DNA from: Desmodus rotundus
Taxonomy: Eukaryota > Chordata > Mammalia > Chiroptera > Phyllostomidae
Direction of reading: 5' to 3'
Length of the DNA stretch: 64,000 bases
NCBI RefSeq assembly: GCF_022682495.2
Contig: NC_071388.1
Coordinates: 84,817,073-84,881,072 of the forward strand
Shown: positions 32,535-45,300 of the stretch, in pieces
Numbering within the stretch: the stretch's first letter is position 1
How the letters are laid out: each line of letters begins with the position of its first letter
The notes under the pieces: generated by a model
What the model saw: the letters and a program-made list of their open reading frames with translations, nothing else
Database searches by the model: none
What the model was told of the DNA's origin: nothing
Program-made: the position numbers and the translations under genes

Positions 32535-32660
32535 TGCAAAAGGAGACTGACAGCACCCTTATCACACAGATTGTTACAAGCTCTAAATGAGATAACTTAA
32601 GTCAAACAGTTGGTATAATTATAGGCATATAGTAAGTACTTGATAAGTGTTAATTATTGT
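32535..32660 (-). repeat. MIR SINE remnant, antisense
   Basis: TTGTTACAAGCTCTAAATGAGATAACTTAAG and ATAGGCATATAGTAAGTACTTGATAAGTGTTAATTATTG match the reverse of the MIR 5' half (gttgtgaggattaaatgagttaa, ggcacatagtaagcgctcaataaatgttagctatt). Confidence 0.65.
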
Positions 32661-33604
32661 TGTTTAGCTTGTTTCCCCTTAAAATGCAAACCTTAATGAG
32701 CCTTTTGTTTAAAGAAGAAGAAAAACAGACCCTGGAGAAAATTGTGATATCTTTGCCCTACCCACTAAATGCATCAATCGAGCTGCTCCCTAGACATTTC
32801 AGTCTTTAGCCAGAGCCTCATGTTAGGCAGATGTTTCATGTAGATTTTCAAACTCTACTTTCTTCTCTCTTCACATCTGAGTACTTATCGAAGTTTTCAT
32901 TTTCTTTGTATTCCATCTCCAAGAAGTCTCTCAGTATAGCTGTCACATCTGTACCAATATAATAAATGGCAGGCTTGATTTGGACCAGTTAAGTCTTGCC
33001 CTAAAACATGCAGATGTAATAATAGGGTCCTTGGAAACAATGTCCTGATGTGTTTCTTTAGACTCCATAAGTGCTTTTTGTGTAATTGGGGTAGACCATC
33101 TGCATGTAGGTGTGAGAAAGGTGATGGGCTGTGGGCCTGCCCTCCTCAATTTAACCTTTTTTGTATATTAGAGTTCATGTCATATCATACCCAAATTAAA
33201 AATAGTAAACCGAATATTAGATCTGAAGTGATAGCATGAGAGGATAACTGCTTTTCTGGAGATGATAATGGTGGCGGTATCTTAAAATATGTTGGATACC
33301 TTATGTTTTGCCTCTCTTTGGGATTGTTTTCTGCAGTGCTTATAATAGTCATTCTAGTTCATTGAGATGTCATTTAAATTCTGGATCTCTCACTTTTGTG
33401 TATTCTGTGAGATCCTTTAGTATTTAAACACTCAAGAAATATTTAATCAATATATTAAGTTCTTCACATTGAAACATCTGATTAGGGCAGGCCAAAGGGC
33501 AACAATATACTGCCATAATATTCTAACCTGCCACATCTCCAGTTCCTTCTCATGTGTCTATAATGTAACAGATGGACACAAAGTCTGTGAAGTCATGCAC
33601 AGAC
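32661..33604. other. Unique-looking DNA, nothing recognised
   Basis: Short ORFs on both strands near 32943-33239, without recognisable content. No repeat that I can name. Confidence 0.4.
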
Positions 33605-33612
33605 TTGCCACA

Positions 33613-33821
33613 TTTTTTAAAAAGATTTTATTTATTTATTTTTTAGAGAGAGGGGAAGGGAGGGAGAAAGAGGGAAACATTAATGTGTGGTTGCCTCTCG
33701 TGCACCCCCTACGAGGGACCTGGCACGCAACCCAGGCCTGTGCCCTGACTGAGATTCAAACTGGCGACCCTTTGGTTTGCAGGCGACACTCAATCCAATG
33801 AGCCACATCAGCCAGGGCTAG
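33613..33821 (-). mobile_element. VES SINE, antisense, with 8-bp duplication
   Basis: Plus strand: AAAAAGATTTTATTTATTTATTTTTTAGAGAGAG, GTGTGGTTGCCTCTCG, reversed B box near GAGATTCAAACTGG and reversed A box CCAATGAGCCACATC, ending CAGCCAGGGC. TTGCCACA flanks it at 33605-33612 and 33822-33829. Confidence 0.92.
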
Positions 33822-33829
33822 TTGCCACA

Positions 33830-35097
33830 ATGTAATAGCAACCAACAACATGATACGTATAAAATTTGCTTCTTATAGGGAATAAACAAGTCTTCTACTG
33901 CAGAAAAAAAAAAATACTGTCGTCCCAGGTTTAAAACTAAGTTTTCGCTAAACTTGGAATTAAAAAAGAAATGACAGTAAAATATTCTAACTATGACTGG
34001 TACTCATATGGCCTCAGACTGTTTTTAGTAACAAGTCTGTTATGTGTGTACAGTGACATAAAGCTGAGCAGTGAAGGCTGTGGAGGGAAGTGGCATTTCC
34101 ATGAAGCTGTTTTAGTGACATGGTCTTTGGTGCAGATTCTGGAGACGGTTACGAATCACACCAAGCAGCGAGGGCATTCCCCACGCAGAGCTTCCTGTCC
34201 AGTCACTTCCGTCTCAACTTCAGTCCTAGAGGAGAAGAGTTGGTGTGCCCATGCTACTAAATGTACTAACATTATTTTTAACTTCACAACTTTTAACTTT
34301 TTACAACTTAGGTTGTAATAAAAGGGATATATAAAAGTGAAGCATAAAAGCATATGAAATTTTTTTCAGAGGATGTGCACATATATTGACACATCAAGTA
34401 AAAAAAAGCAAAACTAAGAAAAGGCAATGGTTCCTTTTAATTTTTTAAAATAGACGTGGATCTGTACAAAAGGATTGTTGTTAGAATCTGCTGGGTGTCC
34501 TTACAAGTATTGCTGGCAATATTATTCAGATTGCTATGACCGGTTCTCATCCTCCTCCTTAAACCTTATAATACAAAGATTCCGCAAATACTTTGAAAGG
34601 ACATAAAGAAAATTAAATGCAAATAATAGAAGAAAATATCTTAAAAATTACTGGAAAGGTAACTACATTTGCATGATTAGTTACAAATTGGTGTATCTGT
34701 ACACATAAAGGAAAACTCAAATTACAAAATAATATGTGTATCCCGTGTGCTGAGGACGTGTGTGTGCTGAGGGTACACACAGATGCAGTGAATTCCGTGT
34801 GCCTATATATTGAACTAATTACCATAACTGAGGCTCTGGGGAAGCCAGAGTCTATGATTTCCATCAATAGGCACGGATATAATTAACCAATAAATATGGA
34901 GGATGTGGTTCCACAAAACAACAGATTTTTTAGCAGCTGCCAGAGCACATCTGTTGTATTATTCTTTATTGGCACATTGTGATTAACCATCCAATACATT
35001 TTAAAAGATTGCAGAAATTTTTACTTCTATATGTTTACACACTTATAAAATCACCTTATGTCCCTTCCTTTACTCTGGAAAGTAGTTCCCCTGTTCC
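33830..35097. other. AT-rich DNA, nothing recognised
   Basis: An ORF of 115 codons (33971-34318, plus) overlaps one of 65 codons on the other strand. Neither has a motif. A moderate GC-rise around 34070-34230 is the only local change. Confidence 0.4.
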
Positions 35098-35298
35098 CAG
35101 GGCTGTCCAACCTTTTGGCATTTCTGGGCCACACTGGAAAAAGAAGAGTTGTCTCAGGCCACACATTAAATACATTGTGACATGTAATCACACAAAAAAT
35201 CTCATAATTTTTTAAGTAAATTTATGATTTTGTGTTGGGCTGCATTTATAGCTATCCTGGGATGCATGCGGTCTGCGGGCCAAAGGTTGGACACCCTC
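35098..35298. mobile_element. hAT-type MITE (MER30-like)
   Basis: CAGGGCTGTCCAACCTTTTGGC at the left and GGGCCAAAGGTTGGACACCCT at the right form a terminal inverted repeat typical of hAT-Charlie elements. Inside are CTGGGCCACACTGGAAAAAGAAGAG, GTCTCAGGCCACACATTAAATACA and TTTGTGTTGGGCTGCAT, matching my memory of a short eutherian Charlie-type MITE. A clear 8-bp duplication is not visible, so one flank may have decayed. Confidence 0.75.
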
Positions 35299-35729
35299 TA
35301 TCCCATTGTTTACGTCTTTTTATCTGCACACTCTCTTCCTCTTTCTCCCTGTCTTGTTTATTATAATCTGTACCAAAACAAGCACAATAAAAACTTGTCA
35401 AATGCATGCATGTGTACAAATGGGGTCTTCTATTTCACCGCTCATCACCATTTATTAATAATAAACATCAGGCTGGACTGTTAGACTTTGGAATCCCTAC
35501 AATTTTATGAGGCTCACACGCACATACTAAACTGTTTTGTGAATATCATCAGTCATTATTTATGTTCAATACATCTGTCATCTAATTCTAGCCCTAAACA
35601 AAAACTGTCAGAATGAATCTAATGTTCTGTTTTTATCCTCTAGTAGTCTGGGAGAAGTGGGGGGCCCGACTTCTTTTTCTCCACTTCACTTCCCAGGCAT
35701 AAGATATGCTAGTACTGCTCCTACCAGTA
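35299..35729. other. Unique-looking DNA, nothing recognised
   Basis: No supported feature. Confidence 0.4.
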
Positions 35730-35750
35730 CTGCTGCTGCTGCTGCTGCTG
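35730..35750. repeat. (CTG)7 trinucleotide repeat
   Basis: Seven perfect CTG units, with impure CTA, CCG and CCA units on the right up to about 35780. The Ser-rich minus-strand ORF across it is a translation of this repeat. Confidence 0.9.
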
Positions 35751-37480
35751 CTACTATCACCGCCGCTACTGCCATCAGCACTCCCACTTTGTGGAAGGCC
35801 CTGGTCTAGGTACTTGGAAGATATAAAGAGGAATAGGTTCTCATCCCTGCCCAAAATAATTGCTGGAATGGAGAAGAAAGACTGAACTCATAGAAAGTCT
35901 TCTAAATCGAGACAAAATGAAGTGAGTGGATGGCTGACTGCATGATGCAGGAAACTCATGCACTTGGTTTTCTGTGCAGGACAATAGGCCAAATGTAGTT
36001 GAAAGACATCAACTTACACATACACGACTTGGTAAAATACAATGACTTCTAATAAGTGTATTTTTCTTATTAAAAATCAGCTTTAAAAGAGTCATTTTTC
36101 ACCAATCTTTTCATTAGTTTGCTTAATTTCAAGTGGAATTCAAAAACCACTATGGATCTTTGGAAATAGATTTGTAAGTATGTTTATTATAAGTTGTTAA
36201 TACATATTAGCATGTTACTATTACTAAAATGACCCATAGCTTCTCACAAACTGAAGAGTACTTTAAAAAAGTAAAGGTATACTAAAAATAAATAAATATA
36301 AATAACTATGTTCATATATATGAAAAATACACCTGACAAAATAATAATTACTCAGGAAGTTAATGCTTCTTTTTGTCCTTTAGGTTTGTATTCCACATGT
36401 GATTTTTTTCTAAAAATAATCTTTAAATATCTTGATTTAAAATGCTTAAATAAACTATTTATGGTACATATTTGCTAATTATCTAGAAAATAATTTTATT
36501 TGTCCATTCCCTTTTCAATACAGAAAACAAGCCATAGAGACATGTTGTAAAGGATATATAAATATATATCCTTTAAATATAAAGGATCCCTATATCAGAA
36601 TTCAGTTATAAAGAAAGCACAGATATATGCTAGGTTCTTAAATTGCTTAGATAGCATGTATTCAACAATTTTATTAAACTGAGAGAACTGAATCAGAATG
36701 CTATAATTTTAGGTACAATATTGTTTGTTACTTTAGGTTGTCAAAAAGGACTAATGACCACATACTAGATATTTTCTAATAATAAGGAAAAGTGTTTTAA
36801 TGTTTATTTAATTTTAATATTTTAACATTTTTATTCCTTAAATTCCAAATTATTCTGAATATCAATATAGTTTTATTCACCCAAATCTATTTAGACAACT
36901 ATATGTCCTTTCTAGATGTAAGTTAAGAACTGGTTGAGAGAATAAGAAGACAAAAGTATATTTGTATGTATATACAATTAAATTTTTGCTACACAGATAT
37001 GATTGTGACTAAATTCATAAATTTTTATTGAATGAAAAGCTATGATCAAGTACTAATTTTCAGTAACTCAATGTAAGTTATATATTTTAATTATAATAAA
37101 GTTGTCAATATGCCTCAAGGGATGAAAAGAGTATTTGTATTGAATGATAAAATCATGTTGAACCAGATATTTAAATCCTTAAGTATTACTTATGGTGATA
37201 TGGTCATAAACTAAATAGTAATTAGACAAATAATAAATAAATAAGCTAATGTTATTTATAGTCTAATTTTTTTATATGTAAGCATGTTTAAGTAAAACTC
37301 TTAGAAGAGTGGGTGGGTCTGTTTTCAAGGGAAAGTTCTAGTAAAGGGTCAAAATGATTGAACAAGAGATAATTTTAGCAAACCTTGTTTTCTCTACCAA
37401 GGTGGAAGCAAGTATGAAAAGGCTTGTATAATAAAAAATCCTTGGAACATGGAAATGTAATAATATTAGAAACTACAAAA
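35751..37480. other. Very AT-rich DNA, nothing recognised
   Basis: Long AT-rich stretch with no ORF of note. Bases 35785-35870 loosely resemble a MIR- or L2-type block (tctaggtacttggaagatataaagaggaatag), but not enough to call. Confidence 0.45.
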
Positions 37481-38120
37481 CTTCATATTTCTGTGTAAGA
37501 AGAGTGAATTTATTTTTAATTCAAATTCAATATACATGTTTATATTTCCATGGAGAAAAACATAATTTGTGGCAGGATACTTTTTTGAGGTACCATTTTA
37601 TGTTATGCTGTCCTTATTTTTCTTCCGTATCTCATTTAAAGAAGCCAGCTAGAACCTATTCTGCCTGTAACACAATCCTGAAGTCCAGGAAGGAAGCAGG
37701 AACTACCGGAAGACATAGGTGTGCTTGTTGCCATATTTTATAAAAGTGAAAGTCTAAACGGACTGAGGAGGAGAAGAGAAAGAATAATTTGGAGGCCTAA
37801 GGAAGTGGCCACTGGAGAACAGGGGATGCCTGGATTCTGGAAAGCAGCTAAATTCGTTCCCCTTTGGTTGGTGGTATTCTCCTCTGGGGCACGCCACTGG
37901 AAGACCACAGGATCTCAGAGAAAACTACTGTGCGGAATGCACGGGTCTACCCCTGCCCAAGGGACTCCATGTCAGCAAAATCCTATGCAAATAAAAACTG
38001 AAGTTCATATTCTGGTTGGGTTTTTGTTTGTTGTTTGTGTGTTTGTTTGTTTGCTTGTCTGGGGGAGAAGGGAAGGAGTAAGACGGGAGAGGAAGAAGCA
38101 TATCACATAAGGCTCTAGTA
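37481..38120 (+). other. GC-richer patch with a poly(A)-signal and GT-rich downstream element
   Basis: Between two AT-rich zones lies a 0.4-kb patch (37640-37990) with an open frame of 129 codons (37721-38110) of no recognisable family. CAAATAAAAACTG at about 37988-38000 gives an AATAAA, and 20-50 bases downstream is a TTTG-rich tract, the order found at mammalian transcript ends. Possible old LTR, non-coding RNA end or chance. Confidence 0.25.
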
Positions 38121-38999
38121 GAGAAAAGGTCCCTTTTAAGACTGAAACTGAATGTTCTCCTGGTTTAATGGGATGAAAGCTTAGGGTTGAATTTAAGTAG
38201 GCTTAATGCACATAAAGGAAGTAATATATATTTTTACATTTCTTGCATGACTGAGTTTAAGGACTGAAACTAAGATTACTTGTAATAGTAAGTTTTTGAA
38301 CTAGCTACAGTGGGGCAGATCATATCCCACAGAAGAGAGTGAAATGGGAAGACCCACACAAAAAGAGGGATTCCTGAAATCACTGGGTCAAAGAAAAAAA
38401 TTAAAATATTTCTATCATTTCACAGATCGAATGCTTAAAGTAAAATTCATTAATCAGGTGAGGATTAATAAGAGCAGACCAAGGAATGCCTGTGCTCATA
38501 CTAAGGACTCTTTCAGGAAAATATGTCCACCAGTATATTGAAAAAATAAGACCAGTGATAACATGAAACACAGAAAGATCAGGTGAATGTGACATTTCAG
38601 GAATAAAGATGTTATGGTTCATACTACACTGCAAAGAATTTCTCTTACCATAGTTCAGCCGTGTTGCATTCCTGTTCTTATCTAAAGCCAATCTTTCCTT
38701 GTGGCTATTAGATGCCATCTCCCCTCAATACCAAAACACATTGTTCCAACAATTCCCCTTTTCTCTCTTATATCATTAATTTTCTCCCTTCTTCACTGGA
38801 TTGTTCCTTCTGTAAAGAAACCACTGGTATTCCTCATCTTAAAACAAAAAGCAAACAAACAAAAAATAAAACCAATAAACCAAACCAACAAACAGAAAAC
38901 AAAGCCAAACAATAAACTCTTTTAAGCCCACTTCCCAAGGACTCTCAGTTTCCATATACAGCAAAATTCCTAGAATCTGTTGTCTCTTCTGTTTTTACT
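38121..38999. other. AT-rich DNA, nothing recognised
   Basis: Includes an A/C-rich low-complexity part near 38840-38915 (AAAC and CAAA units). Short ORFs only. Confidence 0.4.
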
Positions 39000-39805
39000 T
39001 TTCTTATATTGTCTCTTAAACCCACTCTATTTAATTATTGCCTTGATAACTCTTTGCTTTTGTAAGGTCACCAAGAACTTAGGTAATGCTAAATCTATTG
39101 GTCACTTCTCATCTGGACAGTCAGTAAAATTTTACACAGCTGATATTCCCCCTCTCACAGACATTTTTTTTCTGTTGGCTTCTAGAACATCACCTTCTCT
39201 GTCTCTCTTCCTGTGTCATTGACCATTCTTTCTCTGTCTTCTTTGTTTTCCTTTAACAGGCCAGGAATTATCTTATCTTAGGACTGGTTCAGTGTCTTTT
39301 CCATATAATCAGGCTGTTTTTGCCCCAGGTATTCAGCTGGTACTAATGCCTTCAACTCCTTACCTCAGTAAAGTTTAAATTCACTATGCTTTTTTAAAAA
39401 GATTTTATTTGTTTATTTTTAGAGAGAGGAGAAGGGAGGGAGAAAGAGAGGGAGAGAAACATCAATGGCCCCTTTCTGGGGACCTGGCCCAAAACCCAGG
39501 CATGTGCCCTGCCTGGGGATTGAACTGGTGATCCTTTGCTTTGCAGTTCAGTGCTCAATCCACCAAGCCACCCCAGCCGGGGCTCACTACCCTTTTAAAA
39601 ATTGCAGTTCCTTGTACTCCAATCTTTATCCACTTACCCTCTTTTATTTTCTGTTCCACAGTTCATTAATATCTAACTTACTATATAATTAGCCTAATTA
39701 TTTTTTTTATTTTCTCATATCTTCCTCCCTTCATTAGAATATGAGTTCTGTGAGGGTACGGTCCAGTGTCTTGTATACTCCTCTGGTCCTGTTGGCACAT
39801 ATGGG
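39000..39805 (+). mobile_element. L2 LINE remnant, sense, interrupted by a VES SINE
   Basis: GTCACCAAGAACTTAGGTAATGCTAAATCTATTGGTCACTTCTCATC, TTTACACAGCTGATATTCCCCCTC and TTGGCTTCTAGAACATCACCTTCTCTG match the L2 reverse-transcriptase region just upstream of the part at 19.2 kb. Past the VES, ATTAGAATATGAGTTCTGTGAGGGTACGG resembles the L2 3' end (tagaatgtaagctccatgagggcaggg). The span between the two parts is shorter than in a full L2, so there is an internal loss. Confidence 0.65.
39394..39583 (-). mobile_element. VES SINE, antisense
   Basis: TTTTTAAAAAGATTTTATTTGTTTATTTTTAGAGAGAGG, reversed B box GGATTGAACTGG, reversed A box CACCAAGCCACCCC, ending AGCCGGGGC. CACTATGCTTTT to the left and CACTACCCTTTT to the right form an imperfect duplication. 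Confidence 0.9.
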
Positions 39806-39867
39806 TTAGCTCCTGCAACACATGTGGAGGTTATAGTTCCTTTCCTCTCATAACAGACTGCATTATT

Positions 39868-40272
39868 AGGGTTCTTCAGAGAAACAGAACTAATGGTGTG
39901 TATTCAATTTACTATGAGAAATTGGCTCATGTCATTACGGAAGCTAAGAAGTTTCACTATCTGTCACCTGCAGGCTGAAAACCCAAAGAAGCTGGTGGTG
40001 TAGTTCCAGTCCAAGTCCAAAGGCTTTACTGATGTTCTAGTTTGAGGACAGAAGAAAACTGATGCCCCAGTTCAATCAATTAGGTGACACACAGAGAGAA
40101 TTCTCTTTCCCTCCCTTTTTGTGTTATTCAGGCCCTCAACAGCTCATGCAGTGGTCACCACTGGGTGAAAGCAAAAGGGAAAGGCTACCTGCTTTACTCA
40201 GGCTATGGATCCAGAGGCTAATCTCATCCCGAAATAATGTTTAGCCAAATGTTTTGATATATAAAATTAACT
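39868..40272 (+). mobile_element. Ancient LTR-like repeat, sense, family not named
   Basis: Starts ATTATTAGGGTTCTTCAGAGAAACAGAAC, continues AGAAATTGGCTCATGTCATTACGGAAGCTAAGAAGTTTCACTATCTG, AGTCCAAGTCCAAAGGC, GCTTTACTCAGG, CTAATCTCATCC, AAATAATGTTTAGCCAAATG and ends ATAAAATTAACTATCACA. I know this repeat from many mammalian genomes; a TG start and CA end suggest an LTR. Confidence 0.55.
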
Positions 40273-43200
40273 ATCACATAGATGAACACTTCTCCAGTTA
40301 GGCCATGCTGACCTAGGTGGCAGGGGGTAGAGGACAGATTCTAAGGCGGGAAGGTATTTGTTGTCTTGCTAGGAGAACTGAGGTTTCCAGATCTTCAGGT
40401 GCACCAGTTCAGATGCTCTCATCCCACCTGTTAAGTTCCCATCTTTTTCAGCCATTACAGCAGAGCTGCCTAGGTTACAAGTTTGATCCTGCTTGGAGTT
40501 CTGGTATTTTTATGTTGAAGTTCTTGATCTTATCCTAGCTCTCTATGCCCACAGTTATAGCAGATGAGCGCTTCTTTATTTGCCACACAGGAGGTGTTAG
40601 AGCTTTTACACTTATACTCTCTCTTTTGTTTTGTTTTCTACAAGTTATTTGAGCTTAGCCACAGCCACTCAATTTGACAGTACGTATAGTTTCTGTTTTC
40701 CGTATTTTCAAATACCTGACATATTATCCTAGCCAGTGAACTTGTGTCCACTGGGCTAGTATCCTATTTTATCTCTAATAAAAAAATTAATATTCATATA
40801 GTTACTCTGATTGCCTGCGCAAAGGGCTGTATGAGCTCAACCTACCTGTGATGTGATCTTCATGGCCACTGTGGTATAGGTGATGTGGTTTCAAAATCTC
40901 ACCATTATCTCTATTTTCTCAGACCATGTCCAGTTCCAATTACAATGGGTTGGGGGAGTCCCTTGGAAAGCAATTGAGGTGAAAATGAGCATTCAGAGCA
41001 TTATTAGGGAGTGCTCTTGAAATTGCCGTGTGTACAAGGGAAGGGAAGGCAACAGGCTTGGGCTGAAGAAGTTAGGCTGCGTCTCAAAGAAGGCCTTAGT
41101 CAACCCCAAAGGAGTTTTGAATCTGAAAGAGCACCGTGAGTATCAGAAGCTGGGATGAGGGAGCCAGGGCTTTACGTTCCTAAGTTAGCCGGGCACCAGT
41201 CATGGAATATGGACTGCCCGAGGGGAGGGACATGACTCTGGGTGACTCTAGTCAAAGCAACTGAGAAGAACATTGGTGTTGGGAGTTGTTTGCTCTGAGT
41301 ACCTGGAGGAATGAATCCTTCGGTCTTGAAGGGGGATCTGTGTGGCCTACCTCAGTGTTCCCTGCGAACACCTTCTATTTCAGCCTCTGTGAGGACTGAC
41401 AGATACTCTCCAAATAACACTGTGCACTATGTCTGGTGTCTTGCGTTTTCTCAATGACTCGCTATTGAATATGTGAACAGCTGATACACACACACACACA
41501 TACTCCCACATATATTTCAGGAATTTAAAATTTGGCTGTGCCCAGTCAGCAGGCTTGGCCCGGATATATCAGTACATCCTACATATATTAAAAGTGATAT
41601 AACTTGCAATAGCACATAGCTAGAGAGCAGTATCTAAGTGTAGTAACATGATCAGTGTTCAATTTGGACAAAACCAAATTTTGGAGAAATTACAGGAGAA
41701 ATTCCTTGGGAGAAATTAGAACTAACTAAAAGCTTAAACTGTAGAATTAGTTTTTATTTCTTGGCAATATGTAGCATTCTGAGACAATAAGAATCAGCTG
41801 AAGTTGAATTTGAATTTTTAATGATACCTGGGAACTACTTAATTTTATTAGCACTAAGTTCAATAAACAACAGGGTGTAGAGTGTAGGCCTTGAAATATA
41901 ACTCAAGAGCTTTATCAAGAGATTAAGAAATCAGACACAAGCCAGTTGATTACAGCCCAGAAAACTGAAGCTAAAAGAGGCCTAAGTAAATTAGAATAAT
42001 AAACTTGACATGTTTTACTTGTTCCATGATATGGCAATTATTATTCTGTAAGAAAAGACTTCTATGGCCAGAAAAATGGAAGTTAGACTGATTTAAATAA
42101 AATTAATTTTTTAACCATAAAAATTCCTCAGACTCAAAGATTTTAACATACTGTGTTATTTTGAAGCTTCTGAGAAGCAGACACCAAGATAGGATTAAAC
42201 ATGCAAAAGAAATAATTCTGGTTAAAAAAACCTATAATGACTAAAGAGGGAAGAGGCAGGATAAAAGTCGGGGGAGCCTCCATACCAAGATGGGGTTCTA
42301 TCACCTATAAAAGGCAGGGAAAAGATGGAGGATGGGGAAGGAAGCGCTCCCTACTACAGAATAGTTCGGAGAAAGTCTTGACCTGACAACGGGGAGCCCC
42401 TGGAGCAAAGACTGTCCACTAATGGGTTCCTACCTTGTGTTGTAATGGCCTGAATCTACTCTTGCCTGCTGGGCCTCTGGCCACAGCCCTGAGGGCCATG
42501 TGGCTTTTGGTGAACGCTGATGGCTCTACAGGTTACAGGTGTGGTAGCTGGAGACGGTCAGTCCATTATCTTTGCTATTTACCACAGGTGTTCTTGAAAA
42601 AAGAGGAGTGGCCACACTTCAATGATCACCACATAAACGAATATGTTAAACTGTAATGAATTAAAAGAGAGAAATATAGAAAGCACTTTCCCTTTTTTAT
42701 TTTTGCAACATAGCCTTTATAAAACCAGTGTTCTGTGACATGGGCATCTGTTGTAGAGAAGAGAAAATTGTTATTTCTATTTAGAATAACATATAAGCAA
42801 AGGCACTTGCCAAATTTTTACAGGCAAACAAAAAATAACAATTGGTTATATCACCAAAGGAAACATTTATATTATGGATTAGGAATGCCATCTGATGTAA
42901 TATGTAGTGAAAGGGGAAACTGACTTAAAAGCATTGTAGAATATCAAATCTTGCGTTTGATGACTAGATCATCCTCCCTAAAACTTTTTTCCCCCAAAAC
43001 TCTCAAATGCCTCTCTTTCTCTTGACTCTCCTCTTATCTCTATGACTTTTTCTTCTCAGAATCTTTGATTCTCTGGTCTGTCACTGTGGCAGCCACAGAA
43101 ATGCACTGCTCAGATCTCCTGCTGTGGGTGGGTGGGTGGCTGACAGCCCCAGCTGAGGCCCTCTGCAACCCCCCTCCCGCCCTCACCCCCACTCTCCCCC

Positions 43201-43659
43201 TGTACTGAACAGGACCCCTTTTTATTCCAGCAGGATGCTTTCTCTCAGAGACTCCCCATCGGCCCGGTTAAAACCTTCTCATAAATAAAGGAGCAGTAGT
43301 TTGAAACTATTTCTACTCAGTCCTGTTTTCTCCCCTTTACCCTCGAAAGGTGTTTTCCCCAATATGGTTCTTACATGTCTAATTCCATATTGGTGTCTGC
43401 TTGTCAGGGGATGTAAGACAACGCAGTTGCTTACACGTACATATTCTCCAGCATTTCATCACCAGTTCTGTACCTTTCGCACCAGAGTTCTATCATCATT
43501 TTACCATCATTTTATACTAACGAATCCCAAATCAACTGTTTAAGATCCTTGGGAGCTAATTCTGGTTCTGTTTCTTGTTTCCACCTGTGAACTAGGTTTC
43601 CTTTCATCTACTGTCCACATTTCGGCAAAACTGATTTTTTTTCCCAAAAGTAGAAATTT
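40273..43659. other. Mixed unique-looking DNA, no gene recognised
   Basis: Holds a (CA)n run at about 41485-41503. A GC-moderate part at 40940-41450 and another at 42240-42600 have no readable gene or named repeat; the second (gaagcagacaccaagataggatt) may be an old LTR. At 43080-43220 there is a C-rich run with GTGGGTGGGTGGG. ORFs here are all under 85 codons and without motifs. Confidence 0.4.
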
Positions 43660-44230
43660 AAACTGTTTACTCCTGGATTTAAAATGTTTGGGCTTTCTTT
43701 TACCTAATGACATAGTTCAAAAACCTTTGCTATGGCATCTAAACTCCTTATGACCAAACCATTACAAAAGTCTTCTGCTTCATTAGCAACCCCTGCTCTG
43801 CCCGCTCTGTGCTTTGGGCTAATTGAACTGTGGCCAGACTCTGGAACATAACGTGCTGTCACACCATTACATTTTTGTTTCTTCAGTTGGGGATGCCTTT
43901 CTCCTCATAACCCTGGACAACTACCTGGAATTCAAGACTCAGTCAACATTATTACTGTTCTGAAGCATTGTTTTACTCCCTTTCTTATTCTTGAACCTTA
44001 TAACCACCACCTTCCTCTCTTTTTTCATGGTTAGGCATTTCTACTGCAACTTGCCCTTTGCTCTATTAGAGCCTTTATATCAAGCCCTCTGTAATGTTCA
44101 TTTATTTTCCTTGTTCGAAGACGATGAGTTCCTTGAAGGCAAGATCAAAGCATACATTTTTGTACCCAAAATGTTAAGGGTTGTGGCTGGAACTTAGAAG
44201 ATGCTTAAGAAGTGTATTGAATAAACTATC
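43660..44230 (+). mobile_element. L2 LINE 3' end, sense
   Basis: CTTTTACCTAATGACATAG, GCATCTAAACTCCTTATGACC, TTGGGGATGCCTTTCTCC, GAATTCAAGACTCAGTCAACATTATT, GCCTTTATATCAAG, GATGAGTTCCTTGAAGGCAAGATC, ACTTAGAAGATGCTTAAGAAGTGTATTGAATAAA follow the L2 3' end in order (gataaagtccaaactcctta, cagctcaaatgtcacc, agctccttgagggcaggg, gtaggtgctcaataaa). Confidence 0.65.
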
Positions 44231-45014
44231 CCTCTATCATGTAATTATGACAAAGAGGACAATGGTTTTAATTCAAGGAAGTTGAGTGCTCAACATGAGG
44301 AAAAGAGCACGGTGCTTACTAATGAATCTTAAAAAGGAGAAAAGAGAGAAAAATCTAACAAAGAGAATAAACAATTCTGTTTAAAAAAGGAAATTATAGA
44401 CATTAACTTTTTACTAATGTTTGAATCAAATTATAGAACATCCCTGATAAATAATGCCTATAAGGTTTGCAACATTTTCTGTAAAGTCAAAGCATTCTTG
44501 TGGATTCTTAAATAAGAAGAAACCTAAAGAACGTGGCTTGTTTTTAAACACATTGCATGCTTTTGTGGAGAGGTTTGGCTTTGGCATGCTAACCTGCATG
44601 ACAAATTTCCCACAAATAGTTGTGGATGGACTCTTAGCAACCCAATAATAACTACCCAGGAAGAATTAAATTACAATGGATTTTCAAAGGGAAAAATGAG
44701 CCCATCAATTTTTCCCCAGAACATTCACTGAATACAAATAGAGTCAAGATACATTAGAAAAGAAACTTAACTAGAGGTGTTTTGGAGCGTGCAAGTCAAA
44801 AGCAACACTCTTTAGTAAAGAGAGTGAAGGATGGGGAAGACCGATGCATAACAGCGGTGTCAGCATTAAAAGACTGTGCCAGTCGGCTTCCGCACCCATG
44901 GAGGCTGGTTACGGGTGCCCAGGAAGTTGGGATGGAGGCAAATGTTCCCTTCCATCTTTTTTTTATGGGCAGAAAGAGGTCCCAGATTCTGTCCATGATG
45001 ATAGTCTTTCTTCT
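44231..45014. other. Unique-looking DNA, nothing recognised
   Basis: Three overlapping ORFs of 64 to 82 codons lie on both strands near 44780-45050; none shows a motif. Confidence 0.4.
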
Positions 45015-45300
45015 TTTCTTTTCTTTTTAGAAATTGAGGTAAATTTCATATAACATAAATGTAATCATTACAAAATGAAGAATTCAGTGGGACTTAGTAC
45101 ATTCATAACAGTCAACAATCTTTATCTAGTTCCAAAACATGTCATCACTCTGAAAGGACACACCATACCATACCTTTAGCCAGTTCCCCATATCTCTCTT
45201 CCCTTAACACTTGGAAAGGGTTGCCTTGTTTTCACTGTCAACATACAGTTCCCAGGAGCATTTGCATATGTCTACATTCCCACATTCAGACGAACCAACT
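45015..45300 (-). mobile_element. Old L1 3' end, antisense
   Basis: Left T-rich tail (TTCTTTTCTTTTCTTTTTAG), then AAATTGAGGTAAATTTCATATAACATAAATG, GAAGAATTCAGTGGGACTTAGTACATTCATAAC and TATCTAGTTCCAAAACATGTCATCACTC, which follow the reversed L1M 3' UTR. Confidence 0.75.

Noticed and set aside
33971..34353. 115-codon ORF overlapping a 65-codon ORF on the other strand
   Set aside because: No motif, no splice context and AT-biased codon content; indistinguishable from chance.
35633..35854. Ser-rich 73-codon minus-strand ORF
   Set aside because: The Ser run comes from the CTG repeat and its impure extension; the rest has no motif.
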